A DNA stretch of 25,930 nt from JAJYVT01 sp036796435 (GTDB lineage: Bacteria > Actinomycetota > Acidimicrobiia > Acidimicrobiales > RAAP-2). Both the position numbers and the translations under genes were made by a program. The stretch spans positions 1-25,930 of the forward strand of contig DAIRCY010000033.1 in assembly GCA_036796435.1 (NCBI GenBank). Direction: 5' to 3'. Each line of letters starts with the position of its first letter. The stretch's first letter is position 1. The notes under the pieces are model-generated. The model saw nothing but the letters and a program-made list of their open reading frames with translations. It had not been told where the DNA came from and did no database searches. This document shows positions 15,073 through 22,579 of this stretch, in pieces.

Positions 15073-15633
15073 CTAGTGCGAGCGCGACCACCCGTCGACG
15101 CGCGACAGCTGGTAGTCGAGCGTCTCCACCAAATGCTGGGCTCCCTCGCGGGCTTTGATCTCGATGTCGACGCCGACGACGTAGCCGCCTTCCAGCTGGA
15201 CCTGCGTGCGATAGGTACCGAAGACCTTCTTCCGTGTCGTCGGCCGCACGAGGACCGATGCCGGCAGCGTCTTTTCGAAGTAGGACCCTTGCTGTGTGAA
15301 CGTGCCGATGGCGAGGAGCCGCCGCAGCGGGTTCAACGCGGCCGTGGCCTGGCGGCCGTTCACCGTGCGTTGCTGCTCGACCTTGCCGGAGCGACCCACG
15401 ACCTTCTCGGAAAGGTGGTCCGGCGCATGGAAGTCGAAGGCGATGACGATGCCGGCGTACTGAGAGTTCGTGAAGTGCCCGACGATGTGACCTGCCTGGA
15501 GCGTCTCACCGGCGCCGTTGTGCACCGTGAGAGCGGTGCTTGTGGGTGCCTGGAAGGCACCGAGCACCGCACCGCCGGCGGCGAAAAGCGTGAGGACGCC
15601 GACGAGCAGGGGCGCAAGGGGGAACCGCGGCAC
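15073..15633 (-). CDS. Unknown exported or membrane-anchored protein
   Basis: A 186-aa protein I do not recognise. Residues about 6-28 form one hydrophobic segment (LLVGVLTLFAAGGAVLGAF), an uncleaved anchor or signal peptide. The rest is soluble and beta-rich in appearance, with HNGAGETLQAGHIVGHF, FDFHAPDHLSEKV and EGGYVVGVDIEIKAREG, which would fit an extracytoplasmic sandwich fold; no catalytic motif is seen. The start is a GTG with GAAGG directly in front, closer than usual, so it is uncertain. It lies between a GT4 glycosyltransferase (92 nt upstream) and the nucleosidase-like gene (52 nt downstream), all on one strand, so co-transcription is plausible. Confidence 0.65.
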   Translation of the reverse strand: MPRFPLAPLLVGVLTLFAAGGAVLGAFQAPTSTALTVHNGAGETLQAGHIVGHFTNSQYAGIVIAFDFHAPDHLSEKVVGRSGKVEQQRTVNGRQATAALNPLRRLLAIGTFTQQGSYFEKTLPASVLVRPTTRKKVFGTYRTQVQLEGGYVVGVDIEIKAREGAQHLVETLDYQLSRVDGWSRSH

Positions 15634-15725
15634 CCTTCAAGGCTACCCGGCCCGCCGCGGGCTTTCGGCTGGCCGCCCTGCACGTCCGCCCCACACACCC
15701 GCCACACATCGCGGCGCACGCCGAG

Positions 15726-16802
15726 CTACGCCCCGGTCGCCTCCCGGACGAGGTCCACGAAACGGGAGGTCGACTTTTCGATCGCGAACGCCTCGACCCG
15801 TGCCCTGGCCGCCACGGCGAGCCGGGCACGGAGCTCGCCGTCGGTCACCACCCGCCGCACGGCCGTCGCGAACCGGAGAGGGTCCTTTGTCGGGAGCACG
15901 ATCCCGGCGTCACCGACGGTCTCTGGGACGGCGGTCGCGCCGTAGGCGACGACCGGGACCCCGTGGCCCATCGCCTCGACCAAGGGCACGCAGAACCCCT
16001 CGTGCTCCGATGCACACACGAAGACGTCGGCGGCGCGGTAGTAGGCCTCGAGGGCTTCCGGCGTCAGGGATCCGGCGACCTCGACCGCGTCGTCGAGGCC
16101 GAGGTCGTGGACGAAGGCCGCCATCGCGGGTGCGTACCGCTCCCCGAGCGGCGACCCGACCAGACGGAGCCTTGCGGACGGGTCGTACACGCGTCGGTAG
16201 ACCGAGAGCATCTTCACGAGGTCGTGCGGCGCCTTGTGCGGCGACACCTTGCCGACGAAGAGGAGGTCCGGCCCGCCTGACGCCTTGTCAGCGGCGAGCC
16301 GGCGCGCGGTGGCCGGGTCGGGTGACGGTCCTGCGCGCGTCATGTCGATGAGAAGCGGCACGACCCCGGTCTTGGGATACCCGAGCTCCAGCAGCTCCAA
16401 CTCGTTGTAGTGCGAGTCCGCGATGCCGAGCACGGTGCGTGGCGCGAGGCGTCCGAGCTGCGCGCGCCCGAGAGACGTCTCGTAGGCGACGGCGGGTTCC
16501 CAGGAGGCGAGCAGGTCCGTGGGCGTGATGTTGTGGTAGTTGACGACCTTCGGCTCCTCGCGGGTCATCAGCGTGTCGAACACCGGGCTCCCGATGGAAG
16601 CCTGGTACAGGAGCGCCCGCGACCGTCCGTGCCGACCGAGGTGACCGATGGGGTGGGCGACCTCCGCCATGTCCGGGGTGCAAGTCCCGTAGAAGATCTC
16701 CGACTCGATCCCCGCCGCTCGGAGCGCGTGCATGACGTTGACCGTGTGCACGCCGATCGCGTCACGGCTGGCGAGCGACGGTATGACCTGGTCGACACGC
16801 AC
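15726..16802 (-). CDS. GT4-family glycosyltransferase
   Basis: A 358-aa retaining glycosyltransferase of the GT-B fold (Glycos_transf_1). The donor-binding C-terminal domain has LLFVGKVSPHKAPHDLVKML, LRLVGSPLG, GSLTPEALEAYYRAADVFV and SEHEGFCVPLVEAMGHGVPVV, whose E-x7-E pattern is the family's nucleotide-sugar site, followed by AVPETVGDAG. The N-terminal acceptor domain starts RVDQVIPSLASRDAIGVHTV. It probably adds a sugar to a cell-surface polysaccharide or glycolipid on the cytoplasmic face; the acceptor is unknown. The start is a GTG without a clear Shine-Dalgarno. It is divergent from the secreted SpoIID-domain gene, another envelope protein. Confidence 0.87.
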   Translation of the reverse strand: MRVDQVIPSLASRDAIGVHTVNVMHALRAAGIESEIFYGTCTPDMAEVAHPIGHLGRHGRSRALLYQASIGSPVFDTLMTREEPKVVNYHNITPTDLLASWEPAVAYETSLGRAQLGRLAPRTVLGIADSHYNELELLELGYPKTGVVPLLIDMTRAGPSPDPATARRLAADKASGGPDLLFVGKVSPHKAPHDLVKMLSVYRRVYDPSARLRLVGSPLGERYAPAMAAFVHDLGLDDAVEVAGSLTPEALEAYYRAADVFVCASEHEGFCVPLVEAMGHGVPVVAYGATAVPETVGDAGIVLPTKDPLRFATAVRRVVTDGELRARLAVAARARVEAFAIEKSTSRFVDLVREATGA

Positions 16803-16967
16803 GGGCCGCGAGTGTAGGCATCCACGGGAGCCCGTCCGCCGATCCCTGCCTGTCGGGGATTACGATTACGCATCGCACGTACAACCCGTCTTGCATGGGC
16901 GCGCCTGTTCGTCGCCCACGTCACCGGCTCCGCTCTCCTCGCCGCGGCGCTCCTTGCCCTCGCGGGA

Positions 16968-19376
16968 GTGGCGGGTGCAGCGGGGCCTGCTTCGATCACG
17001 CGGGCCGGTGTGCCGGTCGAGCACTCGACGCTCGCGACCTTCCCGTCCGACACCGTCGACGTCCGGATCGCGATGACCGAGAACGACACATCTGTCCTCA
17101 CCGTGGCCTCCTCCGGGGGCCTCAGTGCATCCGGTGCTGCCGGTGCAAGGGCGGTGAGCTACAAGCCTGAAGGAAGCGGGAACTGGTCGGTGTCGACCGG
17201 GACAGGCTGCGCAGGGCCCTGGACGGCGGTGGCGGGAGAGACCGTGCAGACACCGACCGTGCGCCCCACGACAGGCGGCCTCCTCACCTTCTGCGCGGAC
17301 AACCACACACAGCTCGCGGTGCAGGGGACCCTCGAAGGGGTCTACAACAGCGCGGGCCAGGCGCGCACGGTGAACACGCTCCCACTCGAGGAGTACGTCG
17401 CCGACGTCGTCCCCGGAGAGTCGATCTCGGACTGGGGGAACGTCGGTGCAGCCGGCCCGCAGGGTCACCCGTGGGGGTTCCAGGCGCTCGAGGCCCAGGC
17501 CGTCGCCGTCCGCTCGTACGTGCTCGCCTCGCCCGGCGGCTACGGCGGCTACGCGACAACGTGCGACCTGTATTGCCAGACGTACCGGGGCACGAAATAC
17601 CTGACGGCGAACAGCACCGCCGCCGCCCAGGACACCGCCGGCGAGGTGATGGTCATGCCGAACGGCCAGATCGCTTCCACGGAGTACTCCGCATCCACCG
17701 GCGGCTACACGGCGAGTAGCGCGGAGTACTCGCCGTTCTCTCCCGTTCCCGACACAGGCGACGTGGTGTGCCTCACAAAGAACAACGCGGGACTCTGCAA
17801 CTCGAGCCACGACTGGACGGTCACGGTCAAGCTCTCGACAGTCCACGCACACTGGCCGAAGGAGGGCACATCGCCGACCGTCACCGTGTCCGCTCGCAAC
17901 GGATACGGCACATGGGGAGGGCGCGCGACCCAGCTGACCATCTCGGGCGGCGGCGCCAGCCAGGTCGTGTCGGCTGCCACATTCGTGACAGCCCTCGGCC
18001 TCAAGTCCAACTACTTCACGATCACCCAGGGCACCGGTCAGCCCCTCACCGTCACGGGGCACGGATGGGGCCACGGCATCGGAATGGGGCAATGGGGCGC
18101 CTTCGGCTATGCCGTCGGCACAGACAACGGGCAGGGGAACTGGACCTGGCAGCAGATCGTCGGCCACTACTACGCGCCGGCGACGATCTCGACGTTGCCC
18201 GGCGCCGCCACGACGAGCTTCACCGATGCGCGGATCTACGGCACAACATCCGACGGCACGGCTGCGGCCGAGCTCGAGCACCAGTTCACATCGGGGGCCG
18301 GGGCGTGCCCCGGTGCGGCGGCGACACGCCCCGTCGTCCTCGCCACCGACGCGGGATATCCCGACGCCCTCGCCAGCGCGCCCCTCGCGCGGGCGCTCGG
18401 GTCCGGGACGCTTCTCACGCCGACCGCCCACCTCTCTACAGCGACGTCCAAAGTCCTCAGCGTCGAGGGGGTGACGCGCGTCTACGTGGTCGGGGGCCCG
18501 TTCGCCGTCTCCACATCGGTGGTCTCCGCCCTGCGGGCGATGCAGGTGCACGCCTGCGGTGGGGGAGCGGGATCGGGAACCGACATCAGGGTCACACGGA
18601 TCTCCGGCACGACCCAGTACGACACGGCCGCGCAGATCGCCACCGACGCGGCCAGCCTCGGCAGTGTCGGCGCGCTCGACGTCTCGGGGGCGTACGGCCT
18701 GTCGAACGCGACAGGCGGCACCGGCCGGTACAACACGACGGCGGGGTCTGGGTCCGCCTCCCCGAGTGCTACGGGTGCGCTGGCGACGGCGATCGTCGCC
18801 ACGGGAAAGGGGTTCCAGGATGCGGAGTCCGCGAGCACGCTCGCGTATGCAGAGCGCCTCCCCGTCCTCCTCACCACACCCGCGGCGCTCTCGCCGCAGG
18901 CGGGTTCGGCCATCCGCTCCCTCGGCGTCCGCCAGGTGATCTTGATGGGCGGCCCCCTCGCGGTGAGCGACGCAGTCGTCTCGTCGCTCCAACAGCTTGG
19001 CGTGTCCGTGCTGCGGGTGGCAGGCGCCGACGCCACCGCGACGGCGGTCGAGCTCGCGGAGCTCGAGGGAGCGCCGTCGCCGACAGGGGCGGGCTGGCAG
19101 GGGACGGGAGCGCTCACGGTCGCCCGCGGCGACGGCTACAGCGACGGCCTCGCGGGCGCGGTCGTCGCCGCCGACGGACCGGCCTCGGGCGCGCCGGAGC
19201 CGCTCGTGTTGACCGAGACGCCCGCGACGGTCGGCGCCCCGCTCACGGCGTACCTGCGCGCCGCGGGGTCGTCTGGCGTGGGCGGTGTCCCGGTCTCGCA
19301 CCTCACGGTGCTCGGAGGACCCCTCGCCGTGACCCAGACAGCGGTCGACCAGATGGGAAAGGACCTGTCAGGTTGA
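16968..19376 (+). CDS. Secreted SpoIID/LytB-domain protein with three cell-wall-binding repeats
   Basis: An 802-aa protein counted from GTG 16968. A SpoIID/LytB domain covers about residues 120-405: PLEEYVADVVPGES (about 139-152), EAQAVAVRSYVL, STGGYTASSAEY and HGWGHGIGMGQWGAFG (about 365-380), then VGHYYAPAT. SpoIID proteins cleave denuded peptidoglycan glycan strands. Three cell-wall-binding type 2 repeats follow (about 455-560, 565-700, 715-800), each with a GGP[FL]AV[ST] turn and often GYxDxL. The frame is open upstream to 16818, and codons 16872-16967 encode a good signal peptide (Arg-rich start, then SALLAAALLALAGVAGA), yet no ATG, GTG or TTG occurs in that frame before 16968. The true N-terminus is therefore probably upstream, from a rare start codon or with a sequence error. 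Divergent from a glycosyltransferase gene. Confidence 0.88.
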   Translation: MAGAAGPASITRAGVPVEHSTLATFPSDTVDVRIAMTENDTSVLTVASSGGLSASGAAGARAVSYKPEGSGNWSVSTGTGCAGPWTAVAGETVQTPTVRPTTGGLLTFCADNHTQLAVQGTLEGVYNSAGQARTVNTLPLEEYVADVVPGESISDWGNVGAAGPQGHPWGFQALEAQAVAVRSYVLASPGGYGGYATTCDLYCQTYRGTKYLTANSTAAAQDTAGEVMVMPNGQIASTEYSASTGGYTASSAEYSPFSPVPDTGDVVCLTKNNAGLCNSSHDWTVTVKLSTVHAHWPKEGTSPTVTVSARNGYGTWGGRATQLTISGGGASQVVSAATFVTALGLKSNYFTITQGTGQPLTVTGHGWGHGIGMGQWGAFGYAVGTDNGQGNWTWQQIVGHYYAPATISTLPGAATTSFTDARIYGTTSDGTAAAELEHQFTSGAGACPGAAATRPVVLATDAGYPDALASAPLARALGSGTLLTPTAHLSTATSKVLSVEGVTRVYVVGGPFAVSTSVVSALRAMQVHACGGGAGSGTDIRVTRISGTTQYDTAAQIATDAASLGSVGALDVSGAYGLSNATGGTGRYNTTAGSGSASPSATGALATAIVATGKGFQDAESASTLAYAERLPVLLTTPAALSPQAGSAIRSLGVRQVILMGGPLAVSDAVVSSLQQLGVSVLRVAGADATATAVELAELEGAPSPTGAGWQGTGALTVARGDGYSDGLAGAVVAADGPASGAPEPLVLTETPATVGAPLTAYLRAAGSSGVGGVPVSHLTVLGGPLAVTQTAVDQMGKDLSG

Positions 19377-19417
19377 CCGGTTCCGAGCTTCGATCAGTGT
19401 CCGGTTCAGAGCTTCGA
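19377..19417. repeat. Short direct repeat CCGGTTC[C/A]GAGCTTCGA x2
   Basis: CCGGTTCCGAGCTTCGA at 19377-19393 recurs as CCGGTTCAGAGCTTCGA at 19401-19417 (16 of 17 identical, 24-bp period). The second copy contains the last codons and stop of the LLM oxidoreductase gene on the minus strand; the first lies in the gap to the convergent SpoIID-domain gene. It looks like a small local duplication of a gene end. Confidence 0.8.
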
Positions 19418-20278
19418 GGCGGCCGGGACGAGCTGCTCGGCCACGAGCTGCATGGTCTGCGGCTCCCACACCCGTGAGAAGCTCCCGTGGGCGACGTCGA
19501 TGCCGAGCGCTGCGAAGCGGCCGAGGTCGTCGACGGTCTGGTCGACCCGTTCACCGCGTTCACCGAGGTCGAAGCGGTAGGTGACCGTCTTTTCGATCTC
19601 CTCGTAGGGGCGTCCTTCGCGCTCGCAGTGCTCCCGGAGCACGTCCAGGCGGTGCTCGAGCCGATCGTCGTTCCAGAGGTTGCACGCTTGGGCGTACCGG
19701 GCGACGAGGCGAAGGGTCTTTCGTTCACCCGATCCCCCTATGAGGATCGGAGGGTGCGGTCGCGAGAGCGACTGCGGCGAGTTGAGCGTCCGTCCGAGCC
19801 GGTAGTGACGTCCGCCGAAGGCCTTGTCTTCGCCCGCCCACATCTGCAGACAGATTTGGATGGTCTCCTCGAGCCGCTCGTAACGTTCGGCGAGCGGAGG
19901 AAAGAAGAGGCCGAGTCCCTTCGACTCGTCCTCGTTCCACGCCGCTCCGATCCCGAGCCACGCGCGGCCGCCCGACAGCACGTCGAGCGTGGTCACCATC
20001 TTCGCCAGCAATCCGGGGCTTCGGTAGGTGACGCCCGTGACGAGCGTCATGAGCGAGGCGCGCTCGGTCCGCGCGGCGAGGTAGCCGAGCGTGGTGTACG
20101 CCTCGAGCATCTCGTGCTCGGGCGGACCGAGGTGGCCGATCTGCCAGACATGGTCCATGACGCTGATGCGGTCGATCCCCGCCCGGTCGGCAGCCGCGGC
20201 GACGGCGCCGAGCTCGTCTCGGAGCCTGCCCGGGCCGCCGGGCCAGGTGAAGTCGGGGATGTGGAGGCCGATTCGCAT
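19406..20278 (-). CDS. LLM-class F420-dependent oxidoreductase
   Basis: A 290-aa luciferase-like (TIM-barrel) flavin or F420-dependent oxidoreductase. The start MRIGLHIPDFTWPGGPGRL, VMDHVWQIG, YLAARTERASLMTLVTGVTY, KMVTTLDVLSGGRAWLGIGA and PPILIGGSGERKTLRLVARY all match the actinobacterial F420-dependent subgroup. The cofactor assignment rests on that resemblance and was not tested by alignment. ATG start, 9 nt after the HAD-phosphatase gene, third gene of an operon with an enoyl-CoA hydratase. The context suggests oxidation or reduction of a lipid-like or CoA-derived compound; the substrate is unknown. Confidence 0.87.
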   Translation of the reverse strand: MRIGLHIPDFTWPGGPGRLRDELGAVAAAADRAGIDRISVMDHVWQIGHLGPPEHEMLEAYTTLGYLAARTERASLMTLVTGVTYRSPGLLAKMVTTLDVLSGGRAWLGIGAAWNEDESKGLGLFFPPLAERYERLEETIQICLQMWAGEDKAFGGRHYRLGRTLNSPQSLSRPHPPILIGGSGERKTLRLVARYAQACNLWNDDRLEHRLDVLREHCEREGRPYEEIEKTVTYRFDLGERGERVDQTVDDLGRFAALGIDVAHGSFSRVWEPQTMQLVAEQLVPAASKL

Positions 20279-20287
20279 GGCGCCGTT

Positions 20288-21013
20288 CTACCGGGTCCGG
20301 CGCGCGGCGCGGTCTTCGTCCTCGACGGGGGCGACCGCGGCCAGCGCGACCTCGGCCAGTCGTGGGAACCGGCGGAGCCGGCCGAATCGTCCGAGCCTTC
20401 CCGCGTCGATGCCGTGGTCGGCCGCCTCGAGCAGGCGCCGGTCGCCACGGCTGTTCCCATAGGCCCAGACCACCGGGCGCGGGTCGGCAAGCCCTTCCGC
20501 GCGAATCCAGCCCATGAGACGGGCGTACTTCTCGGCGCCCCGGCAGTTCTTCCCGGCATAGCGGCCGGTGAGCAGACCGCCGGACACCGCGAGCCGGGTG
20601 GCGAGGGCCGCGTCCGCCCCGAGCCGCGCGGCGGCCGGTCCCACGTAGCACTCGGGCGACGCAGAGACCACGACCACGAAGTGGCCCTGCTTGGCGTGCC
20701 ACTCGAGCCGTTCGCGCGCGTCGGGGCGAAGCCGCCGCCGGAGATGGTCCTCACTGAATTCGGCGCCGATCCGGTCGAGGTCTTCGATCCGAATGCCGGC
20801 AAGCAGCCGGACGAAGAGGGACTCCTTCGCGCGGTCGGCGGCTGGGCCGCCCGCCAGCGCTCCGTGGGCGAGCTGTGGGAGGTCGCGCAGGATCGCGAGC
20901 GACACGGGGGCGATCCCACGCGCCTTCACGAGGAAACGGACGACGCTCCCCCCTGAGGTGAGCGTCCCGTCGAAGTCGAAGGCGGCCACCGTCGCTCCGC
21001 GCTGCGCGGTCAT
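20288..21013 (-). CDS. HAD-IB family hydrolase (phosphoserine-phosphatase-like)
   Basis: A 241-aa phosphatase of the HAD superfamily subclass IB. Motif I is AFDFDGTLT with nucleophile Asp13 and acid/base Asp15, motif II is VVVSASPE, the Lys of motif III is in GRYAGKNCRGAEK, and motif IV is WAYGNSRGDRRLLEAA (Asn replaces the first Asp of the common GDSxxD form). A C1-type helical cap lies between motif I and II (about 35-95). Members act on phosphorylated small molecules; the substrate here is not evident. The ATG overlaps the stop of the enoyl-CoA hydratase gene by 4 bp (ATGA), so the two are translationally coupled; the longer frame upstream is antisense to nothing real but is a shadow of that gene. 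Confidence 0.87.
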   Translation of the reverse strand: MTAQRGATVAAFDFDGTLTSGGSVVRFLVKARGIAPVSLAILRDLPQLAHGALAGGPAADRAKESLFVRLLAGIRIEDLDRIGAEFSEDHLRRRLRPDARERLEWHAKQGHFVVVVSASPECYVGPAAARLGADAALATRLAVSGGLLTGRYAGKNCRGAEKYARLMGWIRAEGLADPRPVVWAYGNSRGDRRLLEAADHGIDAGRLGRFGRLRRFPRLAEVALAAVAPVEDEDRAARRTR

Positions 21014-21810
21014 CTGCCCAGGCCCCCGGAGTGCGCCGGGAGGGGGAGCCCGCCTCGCCCGGCGCCCGCCGCGAAGCGGAGCGCACCGTCGAGGGTCTCG
21101 CCCGATGCGATCACGGCTCGGCCGCGCCTCGCCTCGTTTGCCGCGGCGTCCTCCTCGGCGAGCCCCCATTGTTCGATCGCCGACAGCCGGTCGCTGCGCA
21201 TGCAGCCCTGTGGCAGGGAGGCGAGCTCGGTGGCGAGGGCGATCGCGACCTCGAGCGACCGTCCCCGCGGCGCGAGCCGGTTCGCGAGCCCGATCGCGAA
21301 GGCCTCCTCTGCAGCCACGGCCCGGCCGGTGAGGATGAGGTCCATGGCCCGGGAGTGGCCGATGAGCCGAGGCAGGCGGACCGTGCCGAGGTCGACGAGC
21401 GGGACCCCGAACCGGCGGCAGAACACCCCGAAGACGGCATCTTCCGACGCGACACGCAGATCGCACCAGAGGGCGAGCTCGAGACCACCTGCAACCGCGT
21501 AGCCGTCGATCGCCGCGACCACGGGCTTGCCGAGCACCACCCTGGTGGGCCCCATCGGCCCGGGACCCTCCTCGCGCACGGGGCGCGGGTCGCCGTCGGC
21601 CAGCGCCTTCAGGTCGGCGCCTGCACAGAACGTCCCTCCCGCGCCGTGCAGGACCGCGACGCTCGCGGTCCCGTCGGCGTCGAAGTCGGCGAATGCCGCC
21701 CGCAACGCCTCCGCGGTCGCGGCGTCGACCGCGTTGCGGACCTCGGGGCGGTCGATCGTGACGACGGTCACCGGCCCGTGCCTCGAGACGATCACCGGAC
21801 CCGGCGCCAT
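21010..21810 (-). CDS. Enoyl-CoA hydratase/isomerase (crotonase) family protein
   Basis: A 266-aa crotonase-superfamily protein acting on acyl-CoA thioesters. The oxyanion-hole segments GTFCAGADLKAL and DGYAVAGGLELALWCDLRVA are intact. In the following loop, FGVFCRRFGVPLVDLGTVRLPRL stands where hydratases usually have FG.PE...G..P..GG, so the usual two catalytic Glu are not both evident; hydratase activity is not assured. Start taken as ATG 21810, where similarity begins; the frame runs back to a TTG at 21870. No strong Shine-Dalgarno is visible. First gene of an operon with the HAD phosphatase and LLM oxidoreductase, divergent from the peroxiredoxin gene. Confidence 0.87.
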   Translation of the reverse strand: MAPGPVIVSRHGPVTVVTIDRPEVRNAVDAATAEALRAAFADFDADGTASVAVLHGAGGTFCAGADLKALADGDPRPVREEGPGPMGPTRVVLGKPVVAAIDGYAVAGGLELALWCDLRVASEDAVFGVFCRRFGVPLVDLGTVRLPRLIGHSRAMDLILTGRAVAAEEAFAIGLANRLAPRGRSLEVAIALATELASLPQGCMRSDRLSAIEQWGLAEEDAAANEARRGRAVIASGETLDGALRFAAGAGRGGLPLPAHSGGLGR

Positions 21811-21930
21811 CCCGGGATCATCGCGCAGAGGGTGTCCGCGTCCCTGAAACCCGACCTGGAAGGTCGACAATCACTGCTAACCTGCGCACGAGACGCCCGC
21901 ACGACCGGGCAGGACCCAGAAAGGGGCAGC

Positions 21931-22566
21931 ATGGCGATTCGACTCGGGGACACCGCGCCGGACTTCACGGCGGAGACGACCGAAGGCACGGTCCACTTCC
22001 ACGAGTGGCTGGGTGACGGCTGGGGGATCCTGTTCTCCCACCCGAAGGACTTCACGCCGGTGTGCACGACCGAGCTCGGCGCCTTCGCGAAGGCCAAGCC
22101 GGAGTTCGACAAGCGCAACACCAAGCTGATCGGTCTTTCGGTCGACTCGGTGGAGTCCCACAACGGCTGGGCATCGGACATCGAGGACACCCAGGGGAGC
22201 GCGCTGAACTTCCCGTTGATCGGCGACGAGGACCACAAGGTCGCCGACCTCTACGACATGATCCACCCGAATGCGAACGACACCCTCACGGTGCGCTCGG
22301 TCTTCATCATCGGCCCCGACAAGAAGGTGAAGCTGACGCTCACCTATCCCGCCTCGACCGGCCGGAACGTCGACGAGATCATCCGGGTGCTCGACTCGCT
22401 CCAGCTGACCGCCGGGTACCAGGTGTCGACGCCGGTCAACTGGCGCGACGGCGACGACGTCATCATCGCCCCGGCGATCAGCGACGACGACGCCAAGACC
22501 AAGTTCCCCAAGGGCTTCAAGACCCTGCGCCCCTACCTTCGGGTCACGCCGCAGCCGAACAAGTAG
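21931..22566 (+). CDS. 1-Cys peroxiredoxin (Prx6/AhpC-TSA family)
   Basis: A 211-aa thiol peroxidase reducing H2O2 and organic or lipid hydroperoxides in the cytoplasm. The peroxidatic Cys45 is in FSHPKDFTPVCTTELG, with the active-site Thr and Pro of PxxxTxxC. It is the only Cys in the protein, so there is no resolving Cys and an outside thiol must regenerate it. VRSVFIIGPDKKVKLTLTYP and the long C-terminal arm (about 160-211, PVNWRDGDDVIIAP, RPYLRVTPQPNK) are Prx6-type. AAGGGG at 21921-21926 precedes the ATG; the open frame before it is a shadow of the divergent crotonase gene. TGCTAACCT at about 21875-21883 resembles an extended -10 box, without a clear -35. Confidence 0.93.
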   Translation: MAIRLGDTAPDFTAETTEGTVHFHEWLGDGWGILFSHPKDFTPVCTTELGAFAKAKPEFDKRNTKLIGLSVDSVESHNGWASDIEDTQGSALNFPLIGDEDHKVADLYDMIHPNANDTLTVRSVFIIGPDKKVKLTLTYPASTGRNVDEIIRVLDSLQLTAGYQVSTPVNWRDGDDVIIAPAISDDDAKTKFPKGFKTLRPYLRVTPQPNK

Positions 22567-22579
22567 CCCGCCAGCAGCG

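Noticed and set aside
16895..17170. Alternative ATG at 16895 as the start of the secreted SpoIID-domain protein
   Set aside because: It is in another frame and gives an Arg/Pro-rich peptide, not the hydrophobic signal sequence seen in the correct frame.
19406..19417. C-terminal Ser-Lys-Leu of the LLM oxidoreductase, resembling a peroxisome signal
   Set aside because: Peroxisomes do not exist in bacteria; a three-residue match is chance.
20490..20560. Asn in place of Asp in motif IV of the HAD phosphatase as a lost active site
   Set aside because: The second Asp of the motif is present and the GNSxxD form is, to my knowledge, seen in other HAD-IB members.
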